A stretch of DNA of 64,000 bases from Acidaminobacter sp. (GTDB lineage Bacteria; Bacillota; Clostridia; Peptostreptococcales; Acidaminobacteraceae): contig NZ_JAOTSB010000008.1 of assembly GCF_030247605.1 (NCBI RefSeq), positions 35,534 through 99,533 of the forward strand, in the 5' to 3' direction. A program made the position numbers and the translations under genes. The notes under the pieces were generated by a model. The model was not told the DNA's origin. It ran no database searches and saw only the letters and a program-made list of their open reading frames with translations. How positions within the stretch are numbered: position 1 is the first letter of the stretch; each line of letters begins with the position of its first letter. This document shows, piece by piece, positions 56,195 to 64,000 of this stretch.

Positions 56195-56380
56195 AGAGCC
56201 ACCTCCTCAAGGAAAGAAGATTATATTTTATAAAACTGTTGTATAATCTTACCATAAGACCCTGTAAAAATGTAAGATGGAATGTTGAAAAACCGAAAAA
56301 ATGCAAAGTGAAATGTTGAATTTTATTTGACAAATATTTAACTTGGTGACGCGGACGGTAATGTAATTGTAACATTGAAC

Positions 56381-56420
56381 AAAAAAGCCATGTCCGCAGA
56401 ATCATAACCACGGACATGGC
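56381..56420 (-). terminator. Terminator of pruA
   Basis: GCCATGTCCG/CGGACATGGC 10-bp stem followed on the minus strand by TTTTTT. Shares ATGTCCGC with the terminator at 58756. Confidence 0.9.
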
Positions 56421-56441
56421 ATTTTCTCTTTACAACGGCAA

Positions 56442-58034
56442 TTACACCAAATTTTCCTTAATACTTCTCGGACTCATCCACCTGAGGAGGTTCAACATGG
56501 AACCAGCCTTATCGTTGGTACCGGATAGCCTTGAGCCTCCAAACGGCTGCTGCCCGACAACAGCACCCGTTGGACGGACGTTGATGTAAAAATTGCCGGC
56601 ACTATGGGTTAATGCTTGATTGGCAAGCTGAATGGCATAGGGGTCCGTCGCGAAAACAGAACCGGTCAAGCCGTACTTGGAAGTCGTATCGCAAAGCGCC
56701 AGGGCATCCTCAAAAGCCTCATCCTCATAGAGATAAACCGTCAATACCGGACCGAAAATTTCCTCTTCCATGGTAATGAAGTGCGGATTTGTGGTGAGGA
56801 TGACCGTCGGCTCAACAAAGAACCCTTTGTCTTTTGAGCATCCGCCCCCTGCGATCACCTGGGCCTCATCAGAAGCCGCAGCAGCCTCAATACAACGCTT
56901 TATATTATTGAAGGACTTCTCGTCGATAACAGCGCCCATAAAGTTATCAAAGTCCTCAACATTCCCAATTTTGATTTTGCTGAGCTCTTCAAACAGGGCT
57001 GTCTGGATCTCAGGCCATAAACCCTTCGGAAGGTATGCCCTGGAAGCGGCAGAGCACTTTTGCCCCTGGTACTCAAAGGCGCCCTCTGCCAAGCCGTGAG
57101 CGACTGCTTTGACGTCTGCGCTGGTATGTGCAATGACAAAGTTCTTGCCGCCGGTTTCTCCTACCAGCCTTGGGAAAGTTCTGTAATTCTCCAATTGGTT
57201 GCCGACCGCTTTCCAGATGTGCTGAAAGGTTTTCGTGGACCCGGTAAAGTGTACACCACTCATGTATTCGTGCCCGAGGATCACATCACTGATCTCACTG
57301 GCATCCCCCGGCAAAAAGTTGATGACGCCAGCCGGCAGTCCTGCTGCTTCGTAAAGCTTGTATACCACATAAGCCGAGTATACCGCGGTGGAAGCCGGCT
57401 TTAACAAAACCGTATTGCCGCAGATTGCGGGTGCAGCGGCCAAGTTGCTGCCTATCGCTGTAAAGTTGAAGGGGGCAACCGCAAAGACAAAGCCTTCAAG
57501 TGGCCGATAGTCAGTTTTATTCCACGCGCTCAAACCAGAAATGGGTTGATCCGCATAGAGGTTACTCAGGCAATAGGCATTGAATCTCATAAAGTCAACC
57601 AACTCACAGGCGGCATCAATTTCTGCCTGTTTGAAAGTTTTGCTTTGGCTGAGCATGGTGGCCGCGTTCAACTTTGCCCTCCAGGGACCGGCAGCGAGCT
57701 CGGCAGCTTTTAGGAATATGGCAACTCTGGAAGACCAGGGGAGACTTTCCCATTTCTTTTTTGCTTTCAGGGAAGAGTCTATGGCTAGTGCTGCTTCACT
57801 TCGTCCTGCTTTATGGTAAATCCCCAACACATGCTGATGATTATGAGGCATAACGCAATTTGAAGTGTTGCCGGTTCTAATTTCCTTGCCATCTATAATG
57901 ACGGGAATCTCGATGCACTCAGACTTTATTCTAGTTAGTTCGCGTTCCAGTTCAATACGTTCCGGGCTCCTGGGCAGGTAGCTTCTGACGGGTTCATTGA
58001 CAAAGGGATTGACTTTGGGGCTGTGAAATTGCAT
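56442..58034 (-). CDS. pruA: L-glutamate gamma-semialdehyde (1-pyrroline-5-carboxylate) dehydrogenase
   Basis: 530-residue aldehyde dehydrogenase that makes glutamate from proline or ornithine/arginine catabolism. Typical length. Motifs: FNFTAIGSNLAAAPAICGN, FTGSTKTFQHIW, catalytic Glu in GETGGKNF, catalytic Cys in GQKCSAASRAYL, EEIFGPVLTVYLYE, VGQQPFGGSRLSGTNDKAG. AGGAGGTC precedes the ATG. Follows the Lrp gene by 12 bases. No proline dehydrogenase in the window. Confidence 0.94.
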   Translation of the reverse strand: MQFHSPKVNPFVNEPVRSYLPRSPERIELERELTRIKSECIEIPVIIDGKEIRTGNTSNCVMPHNHQHVLGIYHKAGRSEAALAIDSSLKAKKKWESLPWSSRVAIFLKAAELAAGPWRAKLNAATMLSQSKTFKQAEIDAACELVDFMRFNAYCLSNLYADQPISGLSAWNKTDYRPLEGFVFAVAPFNFTAIGSNLAAAPAICGNTVLLKPASTAVYSAYVVYKLYEAAGLPAGVINFLPGDASEISDVILGHEYMSGVHFTGSTKTFQHIWKAVGNQLENYRTFPRLVGETGGKNFVIAHTSADVKAVAHGLAEGAFEYQGQKCSAASRAYLPKGLWPEIQTALFEELSKIKIGNVEDFDNFMGAVIDEKSFNNIKRCIEAAAASDEAQVIAGGGCSKDKGFFVEPTVILTTNPHFITMEEEIFGPVLTVYLYEDEAFEDALALCDTTSKYGLTGSVFATDPYAIQLANQALTHSAGNFYINVRPTGAVVGQQPFGGSRLSGTNDKAGSMLNLLRWMSPRSIKENLV

Positions 58035-58046
58035 AGCTTAGACCTC

Positions 58047-58493
58047 CTAAGTGTCTTCAAGCTGTGGTGACTCTGTCAGGATCAGCATGGTAAAGGTTTC
58101 GAGCATGCCTTCAATCTTTAGAAGGGCATCGTGAAGCTGGGTCATCTGATCTGTTACGCTGGCTCGAATTCTGAGCATCATGCACCACTGGCCGGTAATT
58201 CGATAACATTTTTCAATTTTTAATCCTTCAATGCGAATAGACATGACGCGGTTCATGATGTCGTTAAAATCTGTGGTTTTAACATTCATAAAGACAAAGG
58301 CGCGAATGCCTTGTCCGGTTTTACCCCAGTCGATCTCAGCGGAGTAACCCTTGATGACGCCTGTGGCTTCGAGTTTGGAAATTCTCTGGTGGATGGCAGG
58401 GCGTGACATATTAAGCCGCTTGCCGATCTCTTCGTGAGACAGGCGGCCGTTATGTTCCAGCAAATTTAAAATTTTAATATCGAGGTTGTCCAT
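58047..58493 (-). CDS. Lrp/AsnC family transcriptional regulator
   Basis: 148 residues. HTH at ~1-60 (LDIKILNLLEHNGRLSHEEI, then MSRPAIHQRISKLEATGVI) and a RAM effector domain (~65-140, FVFMNVKT...). Start ATG 58493 after GGAGGGAC. Upstream of, and co-oriented with, pruA, so it likely regulates proline/glutamate breakdown in response to an amino acid; this is inference from position. Confidence 0.9.
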   Translation of the reverse strand: MDNLDIKILNLLEHNGRLSHEEIGKRLNMSRPAIHQRISKLEATGVIKGYSAEIDWGKTGQGIRAFVFMNVKTTDFNDIMNRVMSIRIEGLKIEKCYRITGQWCMMLRIRASVTDQMTQLHDALLKIEGMLETFTMLILTESPQLEDT

Positions 58494-58673
58494 GGAAGTC
58501 CCTCCTTGAGAAGATCGTAAAGGAAAAAGGGTAGTGTTGCAACTAATAGTTTGTATTATTAAGAAAATCAAACGAAAAGAAAATTACGGATTCGTCATAT
58601 GTCGATTTCGGGTGTCTAAGACAACGAAACGAAAGGATGGAGGGAAAGGCCCAATTGAGAAACGTCTTGAGTT
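58494..58673. other. Intergenic; lrp promoter region expected
   Basis: No gene seen. AT-rich first half. Confidence 0.4.
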
Positions 58674-58726
58674 GGGGGTCAGTCTACATTCTCGGTTTGA
58701 GGTCAGTTCCAATTCTCGGTTTTGAA
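58674..58726. repeat. Two 24-bp repeats (GGTCAGT...TTCTCGGTTT)
   Basis: GGGGTCAGTCTACATTCTCG and GAGGTCAGTTCCAATTCTCG, each followed by GTTT, start 24 bases apart. Different sequence from the GTGTCAGACAC family but the same 24-bp period. Confidence 0.6.
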
Positions 58727-58755
58727 GAACTGTAAAAAGTATATAACGTTAAACG

Positions 58756-58798
58756 AAAAAGTCATGTCCGCGAAACAATCTCTGCAGACATGACTTTT
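58756..58798 (-). terminator. Terminator of the carbamate kinase gene
   Basis: AAAAGTCATGTC/GACATGACTTTT 12-bp stem with T tract on the minus strand. Confidence 0.85.
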
Positions 58799-58844
58799 AT
58801 TAAACCTTATGATCTAATCACTCAATCTTTAAAAAAGATCTATT

Positions 58845-59795
58845 TTAGTTAAACGTCACATGAGTCCCAGCCTTGCCATCAAGCGCCTCTACAGCTTTGT
58901 AAAGGGAAGTGATGATAGCCCGCTTGGACGGGTTGGCGCGAACGAAGCGAATGGCAGCCTCGACCTTAGGCAGCATGCTGCCCGGCGCGAACTGTCCTTC
59001 ATCCACGTATTGCGCAGCCTCGATCAGGGTCATATGGTCGAGGTCTTTTTGATCTGGCTTGTTGTAGTTGATGGCGACCTTTTCGACTTCCGTCAAAATA
59101 AGCAGGATATCCGCGTTGACGTCCTCGGCGAGGCGTTCCGCCGCCAGATCCTTGTCGATCACAGCCGCGACGCCTTCAAAAGTCCCGTCAAAATGCTCAA
59201 TGACCGGAATGCCGCCGCCGCCAACAGTGATGACTATTGTCGTATCCCAAAGTCGTTTGACTGAATCTAGCTCGACGATCTTTCTCGGAATAGGGGAGGC
59301 GACCACACGTCGCCAGCCCCGGCCGGCGTCTTCCTTCATGATGTAGCCCTTTTCCTCCATGAGCTTTTTCGCTTCATCCTCAGAGTAAAATGGCCCTATA
59401 GGCTTCGTAGGATTCTGAAACGCCGGATCGTTCTTCTCGACGACCACCTGGGTCACGAGGGAGACAACGGGAATATTTTTATTGCGTTTATTCAAAGCGT
59501 ATTTCAAGCCCTGCTGGATGTGATACCCAATATAGCCCTGGCTCATGGCGCCGCAGACGTCAAAAGGCATGGCAGGCGTCACGTCTCTTGCGGTTTCTGA
59601 CGCGAGGAGAATGCGGCCAACTTGTGGTCCGTTGCCATGGGCAATCGCGATCTCATATCCACGGCAGCTGATTTCAGCAAGGTGCTCACAGGTGTTTTTG
59701 ACAACTTCGAGTTGAGCCTCGGCAGTCGCTGGGCTCCCCGGCTCCTGAAGCGCGTTGCCTCCTAATGCGATGACCACTTTTCTGGCATTGCTCAT
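58845..59795 (-). CDS. arcC: Carbamate kinase
   Basis: 316 residues. Makes ATP from carbamoyl phosphate and ADP, the energy-yielding last step of arginine, agmatine or allantoin fermentation. Motifs: VVIALGGNALQEPG, AIAHGNGPQVGRILL, MSQGYIGYHIQQ, VASPIPRKIVE, TVGGGGIPVIE, VIDKDLAAERLAEDV, and GSMLPKVEAAIRFV. Start at ATG 59795; the strongest AAAGGAGAG lies ~30 bases further up, so translation could begin at an upstream near-cognate codon. No arcA/arcB adjoins; the allC-allE genes 2.3 kb away supply a possible source of carbamoyl phosphate. Confidence 0.93.
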   Translation of the reverse strand: MSNARKVVIALGGNALQEPGSPATAEAQLEVVKNTCEHLAEISCRGYEIAIAHGNGPQVGRILLASETARDVTPAMPFDVCGAMSQGYIGYHIQQGLKYALNKRNKNIPVVSLVTQVVVEKNDPAFQNPTKPIGPFYSEDEAKKLMEEKGYIMKEDAGRGWRRVVASPIPRKIVELDSVKRLWDTTIVITVGGGGIPVIEHFDGTFEGVAAVIDKDLAAERLAEDVNADILLILTEVEKVAINYNKPDQKDLDHMTLIEAAQYVDEGQFAPGSMLPKVEAAIRFVRANPSKRAIITSLYKAVEALDGKAGTHVTFN

Positions 59796-60045
59796 TCTTT
59801 GCGGGCTCAGGCGCGAGGCGTGGGCCCTTCTCTCCTTTCGACGATCGGAATTTGAGATGCTGGTTATTGGGAGGTTATATACCCTACACACTTCTATTAT
59901 ACGCAACCAACGGTTGTTAGGATATGACGATTATAGTATGTGTTATTTGAATTATATTGTGGAATGATCACATTATTATCGATTCATTAATAGAATAAGT
60001 GAGAAATTAAAATAATATTGTTTTAATCAAGTAACATTAAAAGCA
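59796..60045. other. Intergenic, no gene seen
   Basis: AT-rich; probably holds the arcC promoter (minus strand TATAAT-like CTATAAT near 59932). Confidence 0.4.
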
Positions 60046-60080
60046 CAAAATCGCTGAAGTATGAAGTTTCAGCGATTTTG
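60046..60080 (-). terminator. Terminator of the symporter gene
   Basis: CAAAATCGCTGAA/TTCAGCGATTTTG 13-bp perfect stem with an 8-base loop. Confidence 0.8.
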
Positions 60081-60211
60081 CTTTAATATGATGTTGCATT
60101 ATTGGGCGTATTTTGTTTGCTAAATCACGTTCATTTCCTTAACTATTGTTTTATGTTTTGAAAGGGACTTCGATATTCATCTAGAGTCTTAAATTTAAAC
60201 AACTTGTTATT

Positions 60212-61477
60212 TTAAGCAGTGAGGTACTCCACGGTTTTTGTCTCATTGTATACATCCCTGTCAAGTTCACCAAGTTTGTCAGCGACCAGCATGGCAATCA
60301 TTACATCATTTGTATTGTTTAATACTGTTCTGAATACGCCGGAGAACCAGTCAATTCCAATCAGAATCGCAACAGCCTCAAGTGGAAGTCCTAAAGAGGA
60401 AGCAAGGAAGGTATAGACAATGACCATACCGCCAGGTACTACAATTGTTCCCATACACATCATGATTGAGAGTACGATAGCCAATCCCATCTGTAAAGGA
60501 GCAAGCACAACACCCGTTGCTTGGCTGATGAAAAAGATTGCAATAACATAGCACATTGCTGCGCCGTTTGCGTTCATGGACATAGTGATCGGTCCGGTAA
60601 AGTCAGCTACTCTGTGGCTAACGCCAAACTTGGTTACGGAGTCTTCCATTTTTGTAGGAAGAACGATTGCAGAAGAGGTAGTTGTTGCTGCAAGGATCGC
60701 AATTTTGGCGAATTTCTTAGGCATTTTGAAAGGATTCGTTTTTGTTAATAAGCCGGTCATTGGTCCGAAAACCATAAGCTGAATGACGTCACCAATAGCC
60801 AGTGCGCCTAAGAACTTAAGCATCGGAATTATGACTTTAAATCCAGTAGTTCCTGAGACTGCAGACAACAAAGCGAAGATGCCGATTGGAGCGAGTTTCA
60901 TAACCATTTTAATGATTTCCATTATAACCGCATTAAAACCAACAATAAATTCTTTGACAACGGTATTGCCGGAGTTGCGAGTATATGTACCCATGCCCAT
61001 TCCGAAAAGGAGTGCAAATATGATACTAGGAATCATTGCGCCACTTGCCATTGAAGATATAATGTTGGTGGTAAAAAAGCCTAAAATAGTTTCTTTAACT
61101 GAAGCTTGAATAGGTTCTGCAGCGACAGCGCCGTTAGTAATATCAATGCCGACACCCGGTTGGATGATGAGAGCTAACGCAAGACCTAATAATGACGCAA
61201 ATGTAGTCATTATGATAATCCATTTGAATGTGTGAAAGCCCATTCTTCCAGCGCTTTTTCCATCGACGTTTCCAATCGCTGCCGCTACGGATGTCATAAC
61301 TAGCAGGACAACAGACATTTGAATAAGGCGTATAAAAATATCTCCAATAAATTTAATATTGCCAGCCCAAGGTCCAACAAGAGATCCAAAAGCTATACCA
61401 CCAATTGTCGCAATAAGTATTTGATTTGTTAAAGACATTTTAAATGATGACGATTTTTTTGCGCTTGCATTAGACAT
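60212..61477 (-). CDS. Dicarboxylate/amino acid:cation symporter (DAACS) family
   Basis: 421-residue sodium/proton-coupled symporter with eight membrane helices and two hairpins. Ser-rich hairpin AATTTSSAIVLPTKMED matches the family. The substrate/sodium motif usually written NMDGT reads MNANGAAM here, so specificity may be different from glutamate/aspartate. ATG 61477 chosen with AGGAG ten bases upstream (a longer frame starts at 61498). Divergent from allC, which makes an ureido compound a possible substrate; that is speculation. Confidence 0.85.
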   Translation of the reverse strand: MSNASAKKSSSFKMSLTNQILIATIGGIAFGSLVGPWAGNIKFIGDIFIRLIQMSVVLLVMTSVAAAIGNVDGKSAGRMGFHTFKWIIIMTTFASLLGLALALIIQPGVGIDITNGAVAAEPIQASVKETILGFFTTNIISSMASGAMIPSIIFALLFGMGMGTYTRNSGNTVVKEFIVGFNAVIMEIIKMVMKLAPIGIFALLSAVSGTTGFKVIIPMLKFLGALAIGDVIQLMVFGPMTGLLTKTNPFKMPKKFAKIAILAATTTSSAIVLPTKMEDSVTKFGVSHRVADFTGPITMSMNANGAAMCYVIAIFFISQATGVVLAPLQMGLAIVLSIMMCMGTIVVPGGMVIVYTFLASSLGLPLEAVAILIGIDWFSGVFRTVLNNTNDVMIAMLVADKLGELDRDVYNETKTVEYLTA

Positions 61478-62111
61478 ATACTCAACGCTCCTTTTCATAT
61501 TAAGACCTTGACAATTTTGTAGATTCTTGTTCTTACTAAGTTTTTCAATAATGGTCTGGTCTGGAATGAAACATACAGATTTTAGAAATGGCTATAAAAA
61601 ACTGAATTATAAATATTTATTATGAAAACTAACTGGGTGGTCGACCGTTACACAGCATCCCAATTGGTATCACCTAAGTTTTTATAATTCAGATGTTTTT
61701 GATAATTGCACAAGTATGCGACAATGCCATTAAGAAAAAGGAACTTAATATGAATGGAAGCGATTATTTTGTATAGGTCTGCTCGAATTATGAACAATTT
61801 AATTTGTGTATAAAAAATCTCTAAGTCATGTTAAATTGAATATTGAGCACCCAATAAAAGGTTTACATTGAATATTCTCCAAAGTGATGAATCTTGAACA
61901 AGCAAGTGATTTATTTCCTTGATGCATTTCCTGTTTGCTTGATGTTCACAGTATATTCGTTTTTTCAGATTGTTTTGTTATCTAACTTTGATAAACTTCT
62001 GCATCAAATTTGTCATCATATATCAATGAGTTACATTTGTTGTACTGATAATATCTGGTTAACGAGTTGAACCAAGAATAACTTGATTAAAAATTGAAAG
62101 GGGAAAGCTTT
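61478..62111. other. AT-rich divergent intergenic region
   Basis: No gene, RNA or convincing promoter identified. Composition is clearly more AT-rich than most of the window and continues into allC. Confidence 0.5.
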
Positions 62112-63344
62112 GTGAGTAGATATGGCATAGAGAATAAATTAACTGAGTATATGGACTGCTTATCAGAAATAGGAGCGGATGATAAAGGAGGTGTTACACG
62201 CCTGCTTTATTCTGACGCTTGGAAGGCTGCACAGGAAAAAGTTAAATCCATAATGTGTGATATTGGAATGACATCAGAATATGATGCTGTCGGCAACTTA
62301 TACGGTAGAGTCACCGGAACGGAAAACGGAAACGAGACTATAGTAGTAGGCTCACATATTGATACTGTAAAGAACGGCGGGAAATACGATGGTCAATTCG
62401 GGATCGTTACAGGACTTGTCGCTATTGAATACTTATATAAGACATTAGGGGCTCCAAAAAAGAATCTTGAGGTATTATCAATTTCAGAAGAAGAAGGAAG
62501 CAGATTTCCTTGTACCTTTTGGGGGGTCAAAAACGTTTTGGGAATAGCTCAACCTGAAATTGCAAAAAATTTGGTTGATGCAGACGGCATAAGATTCGAA
62601 GATGCAATGTTAAATTCTGGATTTAATTTCATGCCTTCCAATTACGAAAAGAGAACAGATATTAAGAATTATATTGAAATACATATTGAGCAAGGTGGCG
62701 TATTGGAAAGAGAAAACAAATCAATCGGCGTGGTGACGGCTATAGTTGGACAACGCAGATTTAATGTAAGCGTCGTTGGTCAAGCCAATCACGCTGGTAC
62801 GACACCAATGGGCTATAGAAAAGATGCGGTCTATGTGACAAGTAAAATGGTGAGTGCTATTGTGGACAAAGCTAAGTCATATGGCGATCCTATGGTTGCG
62901 ACAATTGGTAAGATTGAAGTATCGCCTAATGCCGTCAATGTTGTTCCTGGAAAAGTAAATTTTACTGTTGATATGAGACACACAGACCTGGATACATTAG
63001 AAGAGTTTACTGAATTCGCAAAAAAAGAAATGAAGAAAATTGCAGATGAAACAGATGTGGAGCTAACCGTTGATATGTATATGAGCGAAATACCAGTTCC
63101 AATGGATGCTGGACTTGTAAATATGATTATTGAGACGTGTGAGCAAAACAACTTAGAGTTCAAAGTCATGCACAGCGGTGCTGGCCATGACGCACAATTA
63201 ATGGCCCAGCATTACCCATCAGCAATGTTTTTCGTCCCGAGTGTTAATGGAATCAGTCACAATCCATTAGAATTTACTGAAACTAAGGATTTGGTTGTAG
63301 GGGTTGAAGCAGTCATTGATGTTCTTAAAAGACTCGCTTATTAA
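62112..63344 (+). CDS. allC: Allantoate amidohydrolase (M20 / hydantoinase-carbamoylase family)
   Basis: 410-residue metal-dependent amidohydrolase releasing ammonia and CO2 from allantoate to give (S)-ureidoglycine. Metal ligands in VVGSHIDTVKNGGKYDGQFG (His82, Asp93), SEEEGSRF (Glu127/128), IEIHIEQG and HSGAGHDAQ; dimer domain QANHAGTTPMGYRKDA. The family also includes N-carbamoyl amino acid hydrolases, but the downstream allE supports allantoate. GTG 62112 chosen with AAAGGGGA eight bases upstream. Codons are notably AT-rich compared with the rest. Confidence 0.88.
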   Translation: MSRYGIENKLTEYMDCLSEIGADDKGGVTRLLYSDAWKAAQEKVKSIMCDIGMTSEYDAVGNLYGRVTGTENGNETIVVGSHIDTVKNGGKYDGQFGIVTGLVAIEYLYKTLGAPKKNLEVLSISEEEGSRFPCTFWGVKNVLGIAQPEIAKNLVDADGIRFEDAMLNSGFNFMPSNYEKRTDIKNYIEIHIEQGGVLERENKSIGVVTAIVGQRRFNVSVVGQANHAGTTPMGYRKDAVYVTSKMVSAIVDKAKSYGDPMVATIGKIEVSPNAVNVVPGKVNFTVDMRHTDLDTLEEFTEFAKKEMKKIADETDVELTVDMYMSEIPVPMDAGLVNMIIETCEQNNLEFKVMHSGAGHDAQLMAQHYPSAMFFVPSVNGISHNPLEFTETKDLVVGVEAVIDVLKRLAY

Positions 63345-63372
63345 TTGAATCAAATACTAAGGAGTGTTGAAT

Positions 63373-64000
63373 ATGCCTTACCCGATGGATCTATTGAGTT
63401 CAAGAGCAGTAATCAGACCAGGAAAATTCGCGATTGTTCCACCTGAAGGTCTTGTGAATAATGTCATTCCTAGATTCAAGAATTGCAAGATTTCAATTTT
63501 GGTTTCCCCGAAAATTGGAGCAAGTTTTGTTGAATATTTGGTGAATGTCGAACCTGAAGGTGAAAATCTCCAGGGATTTGGTGGGGAAGGAATCGAAACC
63601 TTCGTATTTTGCTTGAGTGGACAAATAAAAGTCAAGTCTTACACAGAAAGTGAGTTTATTACGCTTGATGGAGGTGGCTATTTTTATTGTCCACCAAGCG
63701 ATTATATGTGCTTCAAAAATGATAGCGGAGAGGTGGCCAAATTACTATTATACAAGCAACGCCATGATCATCTCCCAGGATATGAACCAAAAGCTGTAGT
63801 AGGAAACGTCAATCAAATTGAATCTTGTGATTATGATGGAATGGAATCTGTACAATTAAAAGATCTATTGCCATCTCATCTCGACTTCGATATGAACATG
63901 CACATATTGACTTTTTCATCTCCTGGATGCCATCCGTTTGTTGAGACGCATGTTCAGGAACATGGTGCCTATATTTTGTCAGGTGAAGGTTTATATCTGT
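63373..64000 (+). CDS. allE: (S)-Ureidoglycine aminohydrolase (3' partial)
   Basis: First 209 codons of a bicupin enzyme that converts (S)-ureidoglycine to (S)-ureidoglycolate and ammonia. Conserved stretches: LSSRAVIRPGKFAIVPPEG, GFGGEGIETFVF, GGGYFYCPPSDYMCF, DFDMNMHILTF and ETHVQEHGAYILSG (second cupin metal site, His/Glu). AAGGAG eight bases before ATG 63373; 28 bases after allC. The window ends inside the second cupin. Confidence 0.9.
   Translation, partial: MPYPMDLLSSRAVIRPGKFAIVPPEGLVNNVIPRFKNCKISILVSPKIGASFVEYLVNVEPEGENLQGFGGEGIETFVFCLSGQIKVKSYTESEFITLDGGGYFYCPPSDYMCFKNDSGEVAKLLLYKQRHDHLPGYEPKAVVGNVNQIESCDYDGMESVQLKDLLPSHLDFDMNMHILTFSSPGCHPFVETHVQEHGAYILSGEGLYL

Noticed and set aside
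1..64000. tRNA, rRNA genes, prophage or insertion sequences
   Set aside because: No cloverleaf-like genes, ribosomal RNA text, transposase, integrase or phage structural genes were found on either strand.

Overview
The window looks like chromosome from an anaerobic, amino-acid-fermenting member of the Clostridia (Bacillota). Signs of this are strong AGGAGG ribosome sites with several GTG/TTG starts, two T-box leaders, GatCAB indirect tRNA amidation, and a complete set of genes for glutamate fermentation by the methylaspartate route. Gene content resembles Acidaminobacter/Fusibacter-type organisms, but that is inference from content; no 16S or other marker is present.

Layout. 1-5.3 kb: a VWA/MoxR-type ATPase pair, a BspA-like LRR protein and a UPF0158 protein. 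5.5-9.3 kb: an acetyltransferase, an RraA-like protein and a secreted protein with three beta-helix-like repeats. 9.4-13.8 kb: threonine dehydrogenase, histidine ammonia-lyase and an M20 amidohydrolase. 14-19 kb: aspS-gatC fusion, gatA, gatB. 19.6-24 kb: glutamate dehydrogenase, a Trp T-box with trpB2, and a zinc metallopeptidase. 24.1-29.1 kb (minus): leuACDB behind a Leu T-box. 29.3-37.9 kb: molybdopterin oxidoreductase, pcm, thioesterase, a LysM protein with a flavinylation-like motif, a DUF4153 membrane protein, and paaK with an ACT protein. 38.5-47.7 kb: glmS-glmL-glmE-mal, mesaconase alpha/beta and citDEF. 48.6-50.2 kb: amtB-glnK. 50.4-58.5 kb: DAHP synthase, aldehyde ferredoxin oxidoreductase with a MoaD-like protein, an MFS transporter, a PanE-like reductase, pruA and an Lrp regulator. 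58.8-64 kb: carbamate kinase, a dicarboxylate-type symporter, and an AT-rich allC-allE pair cut by the window end.

How the genes work together. Glutamate, supplied directly or from histidine and proline (HutH; PruA), is rearranged by GlmSE to 3-methylaspartate, deaminated by MAL to mesaconate, hydrated to citramalate, and cleaved by the CitDEF-type lyase to acetate and pyruvate. GDH, AmtB and GlnK manage ammonium. AOR and the molybdopterin enzyme suggest W/Mo-dependent redox chemistry. AllC, AllE and carbamate kinase point to use of allantoate or carbamoyl compounds.

The most unusual signal is not a gene. The 9-mer ACCATCGGC occurs at least 21 times on both strands, in genes (several reading frames) and between them, and three times as inverted pairs that could form hairpins; about 0.5 copies would be expected by chance. 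This organisation resembles DNA uptake sequences. Separate short palindromic repeats (GTGTCAGACAC) form two arrays with exact 24-bp spacing. Two possible structured RNAs (near 9.2 and 43.2 kb) could not be assigned to known families.
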